NCBI RefSeq assembly: GCF_013395055.1 | Contig: NZ_CP058349.1 | Location: 2,354,001 to 2,418,000, forward strand | Length of the DNA: 64,000 bases | Direction: 5' to 3' | Origin: Pseudomonas sp. ABC1 | Lineage (GTDB): Bacteria > Pseudomonadota > Gammaproteobacteria > Pseudomonadales > Pseudomonadaceae | Part shown: positions 50,359 to 59,046 of the stretch, piece after piece | How the letters are laid out: each line of letters begins with the position of its first letter | Numbering within the stretch: the first letter of the stretch is position 1 | Program-made: the position numbers and the translations under genes | Notes under the pieces: generated by a model | Seen by the model: only the letters and a program-made list of their open reading frames with translations | Databases searched by the model: none | Told to the model about the DNA's origin: nothing

Positions 50359-50841
50359 ATGCATATGCTCAAACCCATTCTTCTGGTCGAGGACAATCCG
50401 CGCGACCTGGAGCTGACCCTGGTGGCGCTGGAGCGCAGCCAGTTGGCCAACGAAGTCATCGTCATGCGCGATGGCGTCGAAGCGCTCGATTACCTGCTGC
50501 GGCGGGGCGAGCATGCCGGACGCCCGGCGGGCAATCCGGCCGTGTTGTTGCTGGACCTCAAGTTGCCGAGGATCGATGGCCTGGAGGTTCTGCGGCAGGT
50601 ACGCGAGAACCCCGGATTGCGCAGTACCCCGGTGGTGATGCTGACGTCCTCGCGAGAGGAGGTCGACTTGCATTGCGCCTACGAACTGGGGGTGAACGCC
50701 TACGTGGTCAAGCCGGTCGAATTCAAGGCATTCGTCACGGCCATTGCCGATCTTGGCGTGTTCTGGGCCATTCTCAACGAGCCGCCTCCCGGTTCGTTGC
50801 GGTTGCGCCGCAGGTCGGAGTCGGGTGATACCGGCCGCTGA
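50359..50841 (+). CDS. Rcp1-type single-domain response regulator
   Basis: A 160-residue receiver: KPILLVEDNPRDLELTLVALERSQLANEVIVMRDG (acidic pair), phospho-acceptor Asp in LLLDLKLPRIDGLEVL, TSSREEVDL, and Lys in YVVKPVEF. The long insert and ALDYLLRRG stretch are typical of phytochrome-partner regulators. It has no output domain, so it acts by protein contact or in a phosphorelay. Start at ATG 50359 (MHM) or 50365. Likely direct partner of the upstream phytochrome. Confidence 0.92.
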   Translation: MHMLKPILLVEDNPRDLELTLVALERSQLANEVIVMRDGVEALDYLLRRGEHAGRPAGNPAVLLLDLKLPRIDGLEVLRQVRENPGLRSTPVVMLTSSREEVDLHCAYELGVNAYVVKPVEFKAFVTAIADLGVFWAILNEPPPGSLRLRRRSESGDTGR

Positions 50842-50877
50842 CGGAATGCCGCCGTTGTTCTCCAGGACCCGCCACCC

Positions 50878-53256
50878 ATGCCTTTGAAATCCTTTTCCCT
50901 GCTGTTGGTCGAGGACAGCCGCCACGACGCCGAGCTGGCCCTGCTGATGCTCGAGCGTCATGGCCTGGATGTGCGTACGACGCTGGTGCACGACCACCGT
51001 GGCGCGGAGCGCGAGCTGCAACAGGGCAGCTTCGACCTGATCATCTGCGATTACCTGCTGCCCGGCTCCTCCGGGACCCAGGCGCTGGAAGTCGCTCAGC
51101 GCCTGGCACCGAAGACGCCGCTGATCTTCCTGTCCGGCGTGCTGGGCGAACAGCATGCGGTGGAAGTGGTACGGCGTGGGGCGGTCGATTACGTGCTCAA
51201 GCAGAACCTGGATTTTCTGCCCAAGGCTGTGACCCGTGCACTGGCCGAGCAGCACGAGCGCCGCCAGCGCCAACGTGCCGAGGCGGCTTTGCAGGAAGTC
51301 GAACTGCGCGCGCAACTGGCGATCGATGCGGCCCGCCTGGGTATGTGGGATTACCTGCCGCAGAGCGGTCGGTTGCTGTGGGACGAGCGCTGCCGGGCCT
51401 TGTACGAACTGTCGTCCGAGGCGCCGGTGGATTTCGATTACTTCCTGCAACGTTGCCTGAACGAAGACCTGGCGATGCTGCGACACAAGATCGACCGTGC
51501 CCTGCAGGGCGAAGGCCACGAATACCATGCCGAGTACCGCATACGGCTCGAGGATGGCGGGTTGCGCTGGTTGTCGAGCCGTGGCCGGGCGTTCTTCGAA
51601 GCGGGTGAGTGCGTGCGCTTCACCGGGGTGTTGCAGGACATCACCCGTGAAAAGCTGGCCTCCGAGGCCTTGCAGAAGCTCAATGACCGATTGGGCGAAC
51701 GGGTCGAGCGGCGGACCCGCGAGCGCGACCGGACCTGGGAGCTGTCGCGCGACCTGCTGTGCGTGATGCGCCTGGATACCTGCCCGATCAACATCAACCC
51801 GGCCTGGACCGCCACCTTGGGCTATGCCCCGGAGGCCTTGCTCAACCGGCCCTTGCTCGACCTGATCCATCCGGATGACCAGACCGCCATCCTCTGCGAG
51901 ATCGAGGGTCTTGCCCGTGGGCAGATCAGCCAGCGTTTCGTCAGCCGCATGCGCGACGCGCAGGGCGAGTACCACTGGCTGTCATGGACCGTGGTGCCGG
52001 ATGCCGGCCTGCTGTATGGCGTGGCCCGCGACATCACCAGCGAGCGGGGGGTGATGGAGGCGCTGGCGACCACCAACCAGCGTCTGCTGGAGCAGATCGA
52101 GGAGCGCGAGCGGGTCGAGGCGACCCTGCAACAGATGCAGCGGCTGGAAGCCGTCGGGCAACTGACCGCAGGCGTCGCCCATGACTTCAACAACCTGCTG
52201 ACGGTCATCCTGACCAGTACCAGCTTTCTCGCCCGGGACCTGGAGCGCGGGTCGCTGGAGAAAAGCCAGGCGCGGCTGCAGAACATTCGCGAAGCGGGGG
52301 AGCGAGGCGCCAAGCTCACCACGCAGCTGCTGGCATTCTCCCGGCGGCAGCGGCTGGTGCCGGAAACGGTCAACCTGAACGACACCCTGAGTGAGATGCT
52401 GGCCCTGCTGCAAAGCACGCTGGGCGGCAGCATCCTGATCGAAACCTGCGTGGCCCCCGGACTCTGGCCAGCGCTGATCGACCCGACCCAGACCGAGCTG
52501 ATCATCCTCAACCTGGCGATCAATGCCCGTGATGCCATGGTGGTCGGTGGCCGGCTGCGTCTGCTGACCAGCAACGAGCGAGTCGAAAGTCCGCCCTTGC
52601 GGGCCGAGGAGCCGGAGCCTGGCGACTATGTGGTGCTGTCGGTGGTGGACTCCGGCAGTGGCATGAGCGACGAAGTGCGGGCCAGGGCCTTCGAGCCGTT
52701 CTTCACCACCAAGGAGGTCGGGCGCGGTTCCGGGTTGGGGCTGGCCCAGGTCTTCGGTTTCGCCAAGCAGTCCGGGGGCGGTGTGCGGATCGCCACCGAA
52801 CTGGGGCAGGGGACCACCGTGAAGGTCTATCTGCCGCGTATGAAGGGGCCGCTGCCCGCGCGCGTGCCGGTGGCTCCAAGTGCGCCGCGACAGCAGGGCG
52901 ATGAATGCAGTAGCACCATCCTGCTGGTGGACGATGACGCCAGGGTGCGCGAAGTCACGGCGGCGATGTTGCGCAACCTGGGTTACCGGGTACGGGAAAC
53001 CCACAGCGGCTCTGCTGCCCTGGCCTGCATCGACGGGCAGGTCGACCTGTTGCTGGCGGACTTCGCCATGCCAGGGATGAGCGGCGCCGAGCTGGCCGAA
53101 ATCGTGCGGCAGCGCTATCCGGCGCTGCCCATCGTGTTCATCAGTGGCTATGCCGAGCTGGGTGCCTTGCGGGCGGAAGGCACGATCATCGTGCAGAAGC
53201 CGTTCCGCGACGACGAAATAGAACGCAAGCTGCGCCAGGCGCTGGGCCGCTCGTAG
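50878..53256 (+). CDS. Hybrid sensor histidine kinase (REC-PAS-PAS-kinase-REC)
   Basis: A 792-residue protein with no membrane segment. The N-terminal receiver (about 5-120) has LLVEDSRHDAEL, Asp in IICDYLLPG and LKQN. Two PAS domains follow (about 140-255 and 285-390; WDYLPQSGRLLWDERCRALYE, then LGYAPEALLNRPLLDLIHPDD). The kinase has VAHDFNNLL (H-box), NLAINARDAM, and FFTTKEVGRGSGLGLAQVFGF. A C-terminal receiver has Asp in LLADFAMPGMSG and Lys in VQKPF. A receiver at both ends fits a phosphorelay with the phytochrome and small regulator upstream (37-bp gap). Confidence 0.92.
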   Translation: MPLKSFSLLLVEDSRHDAELALLMLERHGLDVRTTLVHDHRGAERELQQGSFDLIICDYLLPGSSGTQALEVAQRLAPKTPLIFLSGVLGEQHAVEVVRRGAVDYVLKQNLDFLPKAVTRALAEQHERRQRQRAEAALQEVELRAQLAIDAARLGMWDYLPQSGRLLWDERCRALYELSSEAPVDFDYFLQRCLNEDLAMLRHKIDRALQGEGHEYHAEYRIRLEDGGLRWLSSRGRAFFEAGECVRFTGVLQDITREKLASEALQKLNDRLGERVERRTRERDRTWELSRDLLCVMRLDTCPININPAWTATLGYAPEALLNRPLLDLIHPDDQTAILCEIEGLARGQISQRFVSRMRDAQGEYHWLSWTVVPDAGLLYGVARDITSERGVMEALATTNQRLLEQIEERERVEATLQQMQRLEAVGQLTAGVAHDFNNLLTVILTSTSFLARDLERGSLEKSQARLQNIREAGERGAKLTTQLLAFSRRQRLVPETVNLNDTLSEMLALLQSTLGGSILIETCVAPGLWPALIDPTQTELIILNLAINARDAMVVGGRLRLLTSNERVESPPLRAEEPEPGDYVVLSVVDSGSGMSDEVRARAFEPFFTTKEVGRGSGLGLAQVFGFAKQSGGGVRIATELGQGTTVKVYLPRMKGPLPARVPVAPSAPRQQGDECSSTILLVDDDARVREVTAAMLRNLGYRVRETHSGSAALACIDGQVDLLLADFAMPGMSGAELAEIVRQRYPALPIVFISGYAELGALRAEGTIIVQKPFRDDEIERKLRQALGRS

Positions 53257-53265
53257 AGCGGCGGC

Positions 53266-54132
53266 CTACGGCGCTTGCAGGCACTGGTCCAGCGCTTCCT
53301 GCCACTCCGGCAGGCGGATACCCCAACTGCGTTGCAGCAACGAACAGTCCAGCCGCGAATACTGTGGGCGCTCGGCGGGTGTCGGGTAGTCCTTCGACGG
53401 AATCGGCGTCAGCTGTGCGCGCAGCTTGCCTTCGGCCTGCAAACGCTCGGCGATTGCCTGGGCGAATCCGTACCAGGAGGTTTCCCCGGTCGAGGTCAGG
53501 TGGAACAGGCCGAATGGCGTCGGCCGGCCATTTCGCCAGGCATCCACCCAGTGGGCGGTGGTGTCGGCGATGGTGCCGGCCCAGGTCGGTGCGCCGATCT
53601 GGTCGTCCACCACCGACAGGCTGTCGCGCTCCTGCATCAGGCGCTGCATGGTCAGCAGGAAGTTCTTGCCGTGCCGCGCATAGACCCAACTGGTGCGCAG
53701 GATCAGGTGCTGTCCGCCGACCGCCTGGATGGCACGCTCGCCAGCCAGCTTGCTGGCTCCATAGACGTTCAGGGGATTGGTTTCGTCCTGTTCGTCGTAG
53801 GGGCTGTGCTTGCGCCCGTCGAAGACGTAGTCGGTGGAGTAGTGGACCAGCGGCACACCGAGGCGCGCCGCTTCTTCGGCGAGTACCCGTGGCCCTTCGG
53901 CATTGATGGCGAAGGCCAGCTCACGCTGCTGCTCGGCGGCATCCACGGCGGTATGGGCGGCGGCGTTGATGATCAGGTCGGGTTTGAGCGCCGCCACCTG
54001 CTGGCGGATACGCTGCGGGTCGCTCAGGTCCAGCGTCTCCTGGCCCCACGCATGGATTTCGCCCGCTGGCGCCAGTGCCCGTTGCAGTTCCCGCGAGACC
54101 TGTCCGCTGCGGCCGGTGATCAGGATCTTCAT
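53266..54132 (-). CDS. rfbD: dTDP-4-dehydrorhamnose reductase
   Basis: A 288-residue extended SDR. LITGRSGQVSRELQRAL carries the NADPH motif, HYSTDYVFDG the substrate loop, and NVYGASKLAGE the catalytic Tyr-x-x-x-Lys. Last step of dTDP-L-rhamnose synthesis, for LPS core/O-antigen and rhamnolipid sugars. Its start overlaps the rfbC stop by 4 bp. It is convergent with the hybrid kinase (9-bp gap). Confidence 0.96.
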   Translation of the reverse strand: MKILITGRSGQVSRELQRALAPAGEIHAWGQETLDLSDPQRIRQQVAALKPDLIINAAAHTAVDAAEQQRELAFAINAEGPRVLAEEAARLGVPLVHYSTDYVFDGRKHSPYDEQDETNPLNVYGASKLAGERAIQAVGGQHLILRTSWVYARHGKNFLLTMQRLMQERDSLSVVDDQIGAPTWAGTIADTTAHWVDAWRNGRPTPFGLFHLTSTGETSWYGFAQAIAERLQAEGKLRAQLTPIPSKDYPTPAERPQYSRLDCSLLQRSWGIRLPEWQEALDQCLQAP

Positions 54133-54674
54133 TGGAACAGCTCGGCCTCGCTCAGCGGCAGGCCGACCTGGTCCTTGGCCGACAACTGCGGCTGGCCTTG
54201 CAACGGCCAGTCGATGCCCAGTTGTGGGTCGTTCCAGCGCAGGCAGCGCTCATGCTCGGGGGCGTAGTAGTCGGTGGTCTTGTAGAGGAACTCGGCGCTC
54301 TCGCTGAGTACCACGAAACCATGCGCGAAGCCTTCCGGCACCCAGAGCTGGCGCTGGTTGGCCGCGCTCAGGTGGACGCCGACCCAACGGCCGAAGGTGT
54401 CCGAGCCACGGCGCAGATCGACCGCGACGTCGAACACTTCGCCGGCGACGACGCGCACCAATTTTCCCTGGGGCTGGCGGATCTGGTAATGCAGGCCGCG
54501 CAGCACGCCACGGGCGGACTTCGAGTGGTTGTCCTGGACGAAGGTGCGGCTCAGGCCGGTGGCCTGCTCGAAGGCGGCGGCGTTGTAGCTTTCATAGAAG
54601 AAGCCACGTTCATCGCCGAATACGCGAGGTTCGAGGATGAGCACTTCAGGGATGGCGGTGGCCACGACGTTCAT
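54129..54674 (-). CDS. rfbC: dTDP-4-dehydrorhamnose 3,5-epimerase
   Basis: A 181-residue cupin-fold epimerase. VLILEPRVFGDERGFFYESY, FVQDNHSKSARGVLRGLHYQ (catalytic His in GLHYQ), VFDVAVDLRRGSDTFGRWVG and YKTTDYYAPEHER (catalytic Tyr region). ATG 54674 is right by family length; the frame stays open to 55238 over rfbA. Overlaps rfbA and rfbD by 4 bp each. Confidence 0.97.
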   Translation of the reverse strand: MNVVATAIPEVLILEPRVFGDERGFFYESYNAAAFEQATGLSRTFVQDNHSKSARGVLRGLHYQIRQPQGKLVRVVAGEVFDVAVDLRRGSDTFGRWVGVHLSAANQRQLWVPEGFAHGFVVLSESAEFLYKTTDYYAPEHERCLRWNDPQLGIDWPLQGQPQLSAKDQVGLPLSEAELFQ

Positions 54675-55543
54675 TGTTGCTCCCCTGCCAGCTTGAACAG
54701 GTACTGCCCGTAGCCGGTCTTGCCCAGCGCCTTGGCGTGGCTGAGCAGTTGTGCATGGTCGATCCAGCCGTTCTGGTAGGCGATCTCCTCCAGGCAGGCC
54801 ACCTTCAGGCCCTGGCGGTGCTCGATGGTCTGTACGTATTGCGAGGCTTCCAGCAGGCTGTCGTGGGTGCCGGTGTCGAGCCAGGCGAAGCCTCGACCGA
54901 AACGCTCGACGCGCAGGTCGCCGCGCTTGAGGTAGGCATTGTTGACGTCGGTGATCTCCAGCTCGCCGCGTGGCGAGGGCTTGATCGACTTGGCGATCTC
55001 GATCACGTCGTTGTCGTAGAAATACAGGCCGGTCACCGCATAGCTGGACTTCGGCTGTGCGGGTTTTTCCTCGATGGAACGGGCCTTGCCGGCATCGTCG
55101 AAGTCCACCACGCCGAAGCGTTCCGGGTCCTTGACCCAGTAGCCGAACACGGTCGCGCCCTTCTCGTTGGCGGCGGCCCGTTGCAGTTTCTCGGTGAAGT
55201 GCTGGCCGTGGAAGATGTTGTCGCCGAGGATCAGGCACACCGAGTCGTCACCGATGAAGTCCTCACCGATCAGGAAGGCCTGGGCCAGCCCGTCCGGCGA
55301 GGGTTGTTCGGCATAGCTGAAGTTGACGCCGAACTGGCTGCCGTCGCCCAGCAGGTTGCGGTATTGCGGCAGGTCATGGGGCGTGGAGATGATCAGGATG
55401 TCGCGAATACCGGCGAGCATCAGTACCGAGATCGGGTAGTAGGCCATCGGCTTGTCGTAGATCGGCAGCAATTGCTTGGATACGCCAAGGGTGATGGGGT
55501 GCAGGCGGGTGCCGGAGCCGCCTGCCAGCAGGATGCCTTTCAT
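54671..55543 (-). CDS. rfbA: Glucose-1-phosphate thymidylyltransferase
   Basis: A 290-residue nucleotidyltransferase. LLAGGSGTRLHPITLGVSKQLLPIYDKPM is the signature nucleotide loop; LGDNIFHG, EKPAQPKSSYAVTGLYFYD and RGFAWLDTGTHDSLLEAS follow. Makes dTDP-glucose, the first step of the rhamnose pathway. The start at 55543 overlaps the rfbB stop. Confidence 0.97.
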   Translation of the reverse strand: MKGILLAGGSGTRLHPITLGVSKQLLPIYDKPMAYYPISVLMLAGIRDILIISTPHDLPQYRNLLGDGSQFGVNFSYAEQPSPDGLAQAFLIGEDFIGDDSVCLILGDNIFHGQHFTEKLQRAAANEKGATVFGYWVKDPERFGVVDFDDAGKARSIEEKPAQPKSSYAVTGLYFYDNDVIEIAKSIKPSPRGELEITDVNNAYLKRGDLRVERFGRGFAWLDTGTHDSLLEASQYVQTIEHRQGLKVACLEEIAYQNGWIDHAQLLSHAKALGKTGYGQYLFKLAGEQQ

Positions 55544-56613
55544 TGATGTGTCTCCACCGCGCCCAGGCGCTCGCGTTGATAGCTGCCGTCCTGCACATGG
55601 CGGCACCAGTCGAGGTTGTCCAGATACCACTGCACGGTCTTGCGCAGGCCGCTGTGGAAGGTTTCGCGTGGTACCCAGCCCAGTTCGCGCTCGATCTTGC
55701 CGGCGTCGATGGCGTAGCGCTGGTCGTGGCCGGGGCGGTCCTTGACGAAGGTGATCAGCGCGTCATAACGCTCGATACCGGCCGGCTTGCCTGGCGCCAG
55801 CTCTTCGAGCAGGGCGCAGATGCCGCGCACCACGTCGATATTCTTTTGCTCGTTGTGCCCGCCGATGTTGTAGGTCTCGCCCACCTTGCCGCGCGTCACC
55901 ACCTCCAGCAGTGCCCGGGCGTGGTCTTCGACGAACAGCCAGTCGCGGATCTGCGAGCCGTCGCCATAGACCGGCAGCGGCTTGCCTTCCAGTGCATTGA
56001 GGATGACCAGCGGGATGAGCTTTTCCGGGAAGTGGTAGGGGCCGTAGTTGTTCGAGCAGTTGGTCACCAGGGTCGGCAGGCCATAGGTACGCTGCCAGGC
56101 GCGCACCAGGTGATCGGAGGCCGCCTTGCTGGCCGAGTAGGGCGAGCTGGGTGCGTAGGGCGTGCTTTCCAGGAACAGGTCGTCCACGCCGTGCAGGTCG
56201 CCATACACCTCGTCGGTGGAGATGTGGTGGAAGCGGAACGCCTCGCGCCGCTCCTCCGGCAGGCCGCTCCAGTAGGCGCGGGTGGCCTCCAGCAACTGGT
56301 AGGTGCCGACGATGTTGGTTTCGATGAACGCGGCGGGGCCGTCGATGGAACGGTCGACGTGGGATTCAGCGGCCAGGTGCATGATGGCGTCAGGCTGGAA
56401 CTCCGCCAGGACACGGTCGACCGCCTGGCGGTCGGCGATGTCGGCCTGCAGGAAGCGGTAGCGCGGGTCGTTCTCGATGCTGCCCAGCGATTCGAGGTTG
56501 CCGGCGTAGGTCAGTTTGTCCAGGTTGAGCACTTCGTGCCGGGTGTCGCGGATCAGGTGGCGAATCAGCGCCGAGCCGATGAAGCCGGCACCGCCGGTGA
56601 CGAGTATGCGCAT
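55540..56613 (-). CDS. rfbB: dTDP-glucose 4,6-dehydratase
   Basis: A 357-residue SDR. LVTGGAGFIGSALIRHLI (Gly-rich NAD motif), AAESHVDRSIDGP, HISTDEVYGDL (Asp/Glu active-site pair) and PYSASKAASDHLVRAW (Tyr-x-x-x-Lys). First gene of the minus-strand rfbBACD operon; the promoter lies in 56614-56709. All three internal junctions are 4-bp ATGA overlaps. Confidence 0.97.
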   Translation of the reverse strand: MRILVTGGAGFIGSALIRHLIRDTRHEVLNLDKLTYAGNLESLGSIENDPRYRFLQADIADRQAVDRVLAEFQPDAIMHLAAESHVDRSIDGPAAFIETNIVGTYQLLEATRAYWSGLPEERREAFRFHHISTDEVYGDLHGVDDLFLESTPYAPSSPYSASKAASDHLVRAWQRTYGLPTLVTNCSNNYGPYHFPEKLIPLVILNALEGKPLPVYGDGSQIRDWLFVEDHARALLEVVTRGKVGETYNIGGHNEQKNIDVVRGICALLEELAPGKPAGIERYDALITFVKDRPGHDQRYAIDAGKIERELGWVPRETFHSGLRKTVQWYLDNLDWCRHVQDGSYQRERLGAVETHQ

Positions 56614-56663
56614 GGAGATCTGGTTCCTTTGAATATCTGGAAAATCCGGGAATTGGCATCACC

Positions 56664-56710
56664 CTAGGGTGCGCCACGCGCACCGGGATAACCCAACGGG
56701 TGCCTACGGT
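56664..56710. repeat. GTAGGGTGCGCC palindromic element, copy 4 (degenerate)
   Basis: CTAGGGTGCGCCACGCGCACC at 56664-56684, and GGGTGCCTACGG ending near 56709. It lies between the lipoprotein gene end and rfbB, again at a 3' end. The second arm is more degenerate than in the other copies. Confidence 0.65.
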
Positions 56711-57324
56711 CAGGGTTTGCCGTTCAGGCGGGCTTGCTCGTAGAGCCAGTCGAGCAACTGGCGGGACAGCGCGTCGCTGGCTTCGCCGAAGCTGACGACG
56801 ACCGCGTCCAGGCGTTTGCCTTCGCTGGGCTGGCGGACTTCGAACTGGCGGGTGGCGAGAATGCGTTGGTTGCTGGCCTGTACCAGGTGGGCATCCAGGC
56901 GGATGCGTACCTGGGGCTTGCCATCGACGTATTCGCTCTGGAAGGCGCGCAGGTCGCTGACCAGTTCCAGGTCGGTGTGCAGGCCGGCATCTTCATGGCT
57001 GACCACCGGGAAGCGGCCATCGCGCTGGAGATTTTCCACCAGCCGATCACGCAGCAGCGTCGGTACCGCATCGGCCCAGCGTGCGCCCTGGTAGGCGCTG
57101 ACCTGGTTGTCCTGCGGCACCACGGCGATCCGGGCGCTGGAAAGCAGTCGGTTGGCCTCCGGTGTGGCAACGCGCAGGGCTTGTTTCAGCGGCGCTTGCC
57201 GGCTGCCGCCGTCGAGAGTGCTTTCGGGCAGTACGTACAGGCTGATCGGCTCGGCGTCCGGCAGTACCGAACAGGCCGACAGCAGCGTCGCCACGAGTAT
57301 CAATCCGGGCAGGAAGGCTTTCAT
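56710..57324 (-). CDS. ABC-type transport auxiliary lipoprotein (PqiC-like)
   Basis: A 204-residue lipoprotein with lipobox LLSACS (lipidation at Cys18). The domain core: ISLYVLPEST, RIAVVPQDNQVSAYQGARWADAVPTLLRDRLVENLQRDGRFPVV, and ELVSDLRAFQSEY, which match the ABC_trans_aux/PqiC family. It is probably the outer-membrane-anchored partner of the MCE protein encoded just upstream (4-bp overlap), in lipid traffic across the envelope. Confidence 0.9.
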   Translation of the reverse strand: MKAFLPGLILVATLLSACSVLPDAEPISLYVLPESTLDGGSRQAPLKQALRVATPEANRLLSSARIAVVPQDNQVSAYQGARWADAVPTLLRDRLVENLQRDGRFPVVSHEDAGLHTDLELVSDLRAFQSEYVDGKPQVRIRLDAHLVQASNQRILATRQFEVRQPSEGKRLDAVVVSFGEASDALSRQLLDWLYEQARLNGKP

Positions 57325-58259
57325 GGCTTGAACTCCTGAATCTGTTCGCGTCCGAGCAGGAAGGCGCCCGGGTTGTCTTCCAGGCGCTGGGTGACCCGGC
57401 GCAGGGCGCCCAGGGTGGTGCGCAGTTCGTTGATGGCCGGACCCATGTTGTTGAAGCCTTGCAGGCCGTTGTCCAGCGCGTCCTGGTTGTTCGCCAGCAG
57501 GGTGTCCAGGCGTCCGGTGACGCGCTCCAGCGATTGCAGCGACTGGCTGGCGTTGTCCAGCACCGTACGGCCCTGCTGGTCGAGCAGGCCATTGGTGTTA
57601 CGTGCCAGGAGGGTGATTTCCTCCAGTGCCGCGCCGGTCTGCTGGCCCAACTGGTTGAACTGTTGCAGGGTCTGGGCGATATCGCCCTTCTGCTCGGACA
57701 GCACGCGCGTGCTCTGCTCGAGGTGCGCCAGGGTCTGGCTGATATTGCTGGCGTTCTCCGCCGAGAAGAACTGGTTGGCGCTGCCCAGCAGGTTGTTGAT
57801 GTTGCTCAGCAGGTCCTGGCCGTTTTCCAGCAGCGCGCTCAGGGGCGACGGGTCGGCGATGATCACCGGCGGATTGTTGCGCTCGCCCTTGAGCAACGGG
57901 CTGGCCGAACTGCCGCCATGCAGCTGGATGACCATGCTGCCGGTGATATTGGCCAGCGCCAGGCGCGCGCCGGTGTCTTTCTTGATCGGTGTACCGCCGT
58001 AGATGCGGATGCGGGCGCGCACCTTGCTCGGGTCATCCGGCTCCAGCCACAGCTGTTCCACGTCACCGACCTTGATGCCGCTGTACTCCACCGGGCTGCC
58101 GCTGGACAGGCCGCTGACATCGCGGTTGAAGCTCACTTCGTAGTACTGGTACTCGCGGTCCATGCTGGACTTGCCCAGCCACAGGGCGAACAGCAGGGCG
58201 CAGCCCACCGCGATCACGGTGAACAGACCTATCAGCACATGATGGGCACGGGTTTCCAT
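57321..58259 (-). CDS. MlaD-family MCE lipid-transport protein
   Basis: A 312-residue protein with an N-terminal membrane anchor (VLIGLFTVIAVGCALLFALWL, about 8-28). One MCE domain follows (about 38-118: YYEVSFNRDVSGLSSGSPVEYSGIKVGDVEQLWLEP). A long helical C-terminus is rich in Asn/Gln/Leu heptads (about 150-300), likely a periplasmic coiled coil reaching toward the lipoprotein. ATG 58259 (METRAHHVLIG) is chosen over 58304. Part of an operon matching P. aeruginosa PA3211-PA3214 in composition. Confidence 0.92.
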   Translation of the reverse strand: METRAHHVLIGLFTVIAVGCALLFALWLGKSSMDREYQYYEVSFNRDVSGLSSGSPVEYSGIKVGDVEQLWLEPDDPSKVRARIRIYGGTPIKKDTGARLALANITGSMVIQLHGGSSASPLLKGERNNPPVIIADPSPLSALLENGQDLLSNINNLLGSANQFFSAENASNISQTLAHLEQSTRVLSEQKGDIAQTLQQFNQLGQQTGAALEEITLLARNTNGLLDQQGRTVLDNASQSLQSLERVTGRLDTLLANNQDALDNGLQGFNNMGPAINELRTTLGALRRVTQRLEDNPGAFLLGREQIQEFKP

Positions 58260-58260
58260 C

Positions 58261-59046
58261 TCATTTCTCCTGCACAGCGGCGGCCTGTTGCGCCGCGCGG
58301 CCACGGGGGCCGTGGAAGTAATCGCGAATCCAGGGATCGTCGGTCGCCTCTACCACGTCGAGGCGATCGGCTACCAGCACGCGCTTCTGCGACAGCACGG
58401 CGACCCGGTCGCAGATGGTGTAGAGGGTGTCGAGGTCGTGGGTCACCAGGAACACGGCGAAACCCAGCGCGTCGCGCAGGGTCAGGATCAACTGGTCGAA
58501 GGCGGCGGCGCCGATCGGGTCGAGGCCGGCGGTCGGCTCGTCGAGGAACAGCACTTCAGGGTCCAGCGCCAGCGCCCGGGCCAGTGCGGCGCGCTTGACC
58601 ATGCCGCCGGACAGCTCGTCCGGGTATTTGGTGGCGGCATTCGGCGGCAGGCCGGCCAGGGCCAGCTTCTGTCGCGCCAGGTGTTCGGCGTCGGCGCGCT
58701 TGAGGCCGGCGTGTTCGATCAGCGACAGGGCGACGTTCTCTTGCAGGTTCAGCGAACTGAACAGGGCGCCGCGCTGGAACAGCACGCCGAAGCGCCGCTC
58801 CACCTGCGAGCGCTGGCGCTCGTTGAGGCTGCCCAGGTCCTGGCCGAACACGCGGATCTGCCCGGCATTGGGCCGGCGCAGGCCGACGATGCTGCGCAGC
58901 AGCACCGACTTGCCGGTGCCCGAACCGCCGACCACGCCGAGGATTTCTCCCTGGCGGATATCCAGGTCGAGATTGTCGTGCACGGTCTGCCGCCCGAAGC
59001 GGTTGACCAGCCCGCGCACCTGGATCACTGCGTCGTTGCCCGTCAC
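58261..59046 (-). CDS. MlaF-like lipid ABC transporter ATPase
   Basis: A 261-residue ATPase. Walker A GGSGTGKSV, Q-loop LFQRGALFSSLNLQENV (the RGALF form typical of Mla-type ATPases), signature LSGGMVKRAALARAL, Walker B LFLDEPTAGLDPIGA, and VTHDLDT. Works with the MlaE-like permease, whose gene overlaps it by 4 bp. Confidence 0.94.
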   Translation of the reverse strand: MTGNDAVIQVRGLVNRFGRQTVHDNLDLDIRQGEILGVVGGSGTGKSVLLRSIVGLRRPNAGQIRVFGQDLGSLNERQRSQVERRFGVLFQRGALFSSLNLQENVALSLIEHAGLKRADAEHLARQKLALAGLPPNAATKYPDELSGGMVKRAALARALALDPEVLFLDEPTAGLDPIGAAAFDQLILTLRDALGFAVFLVTHDLDTLYTICDRVAVLSQKRVLVADRLDVVEATDDPWIRDYFHGPRGRAAQQAAAVQEK

